Below, piece by piece: positions 5,201-5,522 of a stretch of 5,522 bases of DNA; the stretch's first letter is position 1, and every line of letters starts with the position of its first letter. The position numbers and the translations under genes are program-made. This DNA is from Limnobacter sp. GTDB taxonomy: Bacteria > Pseudomonadota > Gammaproteobacteria > Burkholderiales > Burkholderiaceae_B. A model generated the notes under the pieces. The model did no database searches. It was not told the DNA's origin and saw only the letters and a list, made by a program, of their open reading frames with translations. Location: positions 1-5,522 of the forward strand of contig JAAURO010000144.1 of NCBI GenBank assembly GCA_012032215.1, given 5' to 3'.

Positions 5201-5522
5201 ATGAGTACACCGACCGCCAATTGGAGCTACCCGACTGCCGTCCGTTTCGGCGTGGGCCGCATCAAGGAACTGGCCGAAGCCTGCCGGGCCGCGGGGATTT
5301 CGCGCCCCTTGCTGGTGACGGACGCTGGGCTCGCCAAGCTTCCGATCACGGAACGCACGCTCGGTCTTTTGAAAGAGGCCGGGCTTCCGGTCGCCATGTT
5401 CTCCGACGTCCAGTCGAACCCTGTCGAGGCGAATGTCGAGGCAGGCATCGCCGCCTTCCGCGCCGGAAAGCATGACGGCGTCGTCGCGTTCGGCGGCGGC
5501 TCGGGCCTCGACACGGGCAAGG
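5201..5522 (+). CDS. Iron-containing alcohol dehydrogenase, N-terminal part (runs off the edge)
   Basis: The first 107 residues of a group III (Fe-dependent) alcohol dehydrogenase, which interconverts an alcohol and its aldehyde or ketone using NAD(P). The start MSTPTANWSYPTAVRFGVG and the segment RPLLVTDAGLAKLPIT are typical of the family. The coenzyme-binding motif GGGSGLDTGK (98-107) lies at the very end of the window; the iron-ligand residues (Asp/His) would come later and cannot be seen. The ATG at 5201 is preceded by a weak CGGGA (5189-5193), 7 nt away. Spacing of 22 bp to the ALDH stop suggests one operon. The substrate is not identifiable. The window end, not a stop codon, truncates it. 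Confidence 0.93.
   Translation, partial: MSTPTANWSYPTAVRFGVGRIKELAEACRAAGISRPLLVTDAGLAKLPITERTLGLLKEAGLPVAMFSDVQSNPVEANVEAGIAAFRAGKHDGVVAFGGGSGLDTGK

Noticed and set aside
4792..5220. Long antisense frame opposite the ALDH fragment
   Set aside because: Typical shadow of a high-GC coding strand; the plus strand has clear ALDH motifs.

Overview
The window looks like chromosomal sequence from a betaproteobacterium of moderate GC (Burkholderiales; a Limnobacter-like genus is only a guess). This is inferred from the style of the GluQRS, LysR, pirin and DnaE proteins. The last ~700 bases look different. They carry an aldehyde dehydrogenase (ALDH) tail and the start of an iron-type alcohol dehydrogenase, in codon usage rich in GTC/CTC/TCG/ATC. 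GC counted by hand is about 64% over 4861-5520, against about 60% over 4381-4740. This part may come from another organism, possibly an alphaproteobacterium.

Layout, left to right. 1-126 holds no gene I can support. 127-1013 (minus) is gluQ, encoding glutamyl-queuosine tRNA(Asp) synthetase, broken by a one-base frameshift near 465-470. 1003-1941 (minus) is a YhaJ-like LysR regulator whose stop overlaps the gluQ start by 11 bp. Across a 124-bp divergent intergenic region with a candidate LysR box lies a pirin/quercetinase-type cupin gene (2066-2797, plus). Next is an unrecognised, very acidic protein (2920-3792, plus) made of two copies of one ~90-residue domain joined by a (PEAA)7 linker. It is followed by a stop-rich 12-bp tandem array and a strong GC hairpin. 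At 3929 begins dnaE (DNA polymerase III alpha, PHP domain), with a one-base frameshift near 4317. At about 4806-4818 the reading frame switches from DnaE to the C-terminal ~120 residues of an aldehyde dehydrogenase. An iron-containing alcohol dehydrogenase gene follows after 22 bp and runs off the right edge.

How the genes relate. The LysR/pirin divergent pair recalls yhaJ-yhaK of E. coli, so the regulator probably controls the pirin gene and itself, and carries gluQ as a coupled downstream gene. The ALDH and Fe-ADH genes look like a two-gene alcohol/aldehyde oxidation unit, but they are unrelated in function to dnaE. An intact dnaE is essential, the join is abrupt, and two housekeeping genes each lack one base in a G/C-rich run. 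Assembly chimerism and base-level errors are therefore the most economical explanation for the breaks.

The most original biological feature is the acidic two-domain protein and the 12-bp repeats within and just after it. I cannot name a function for it.
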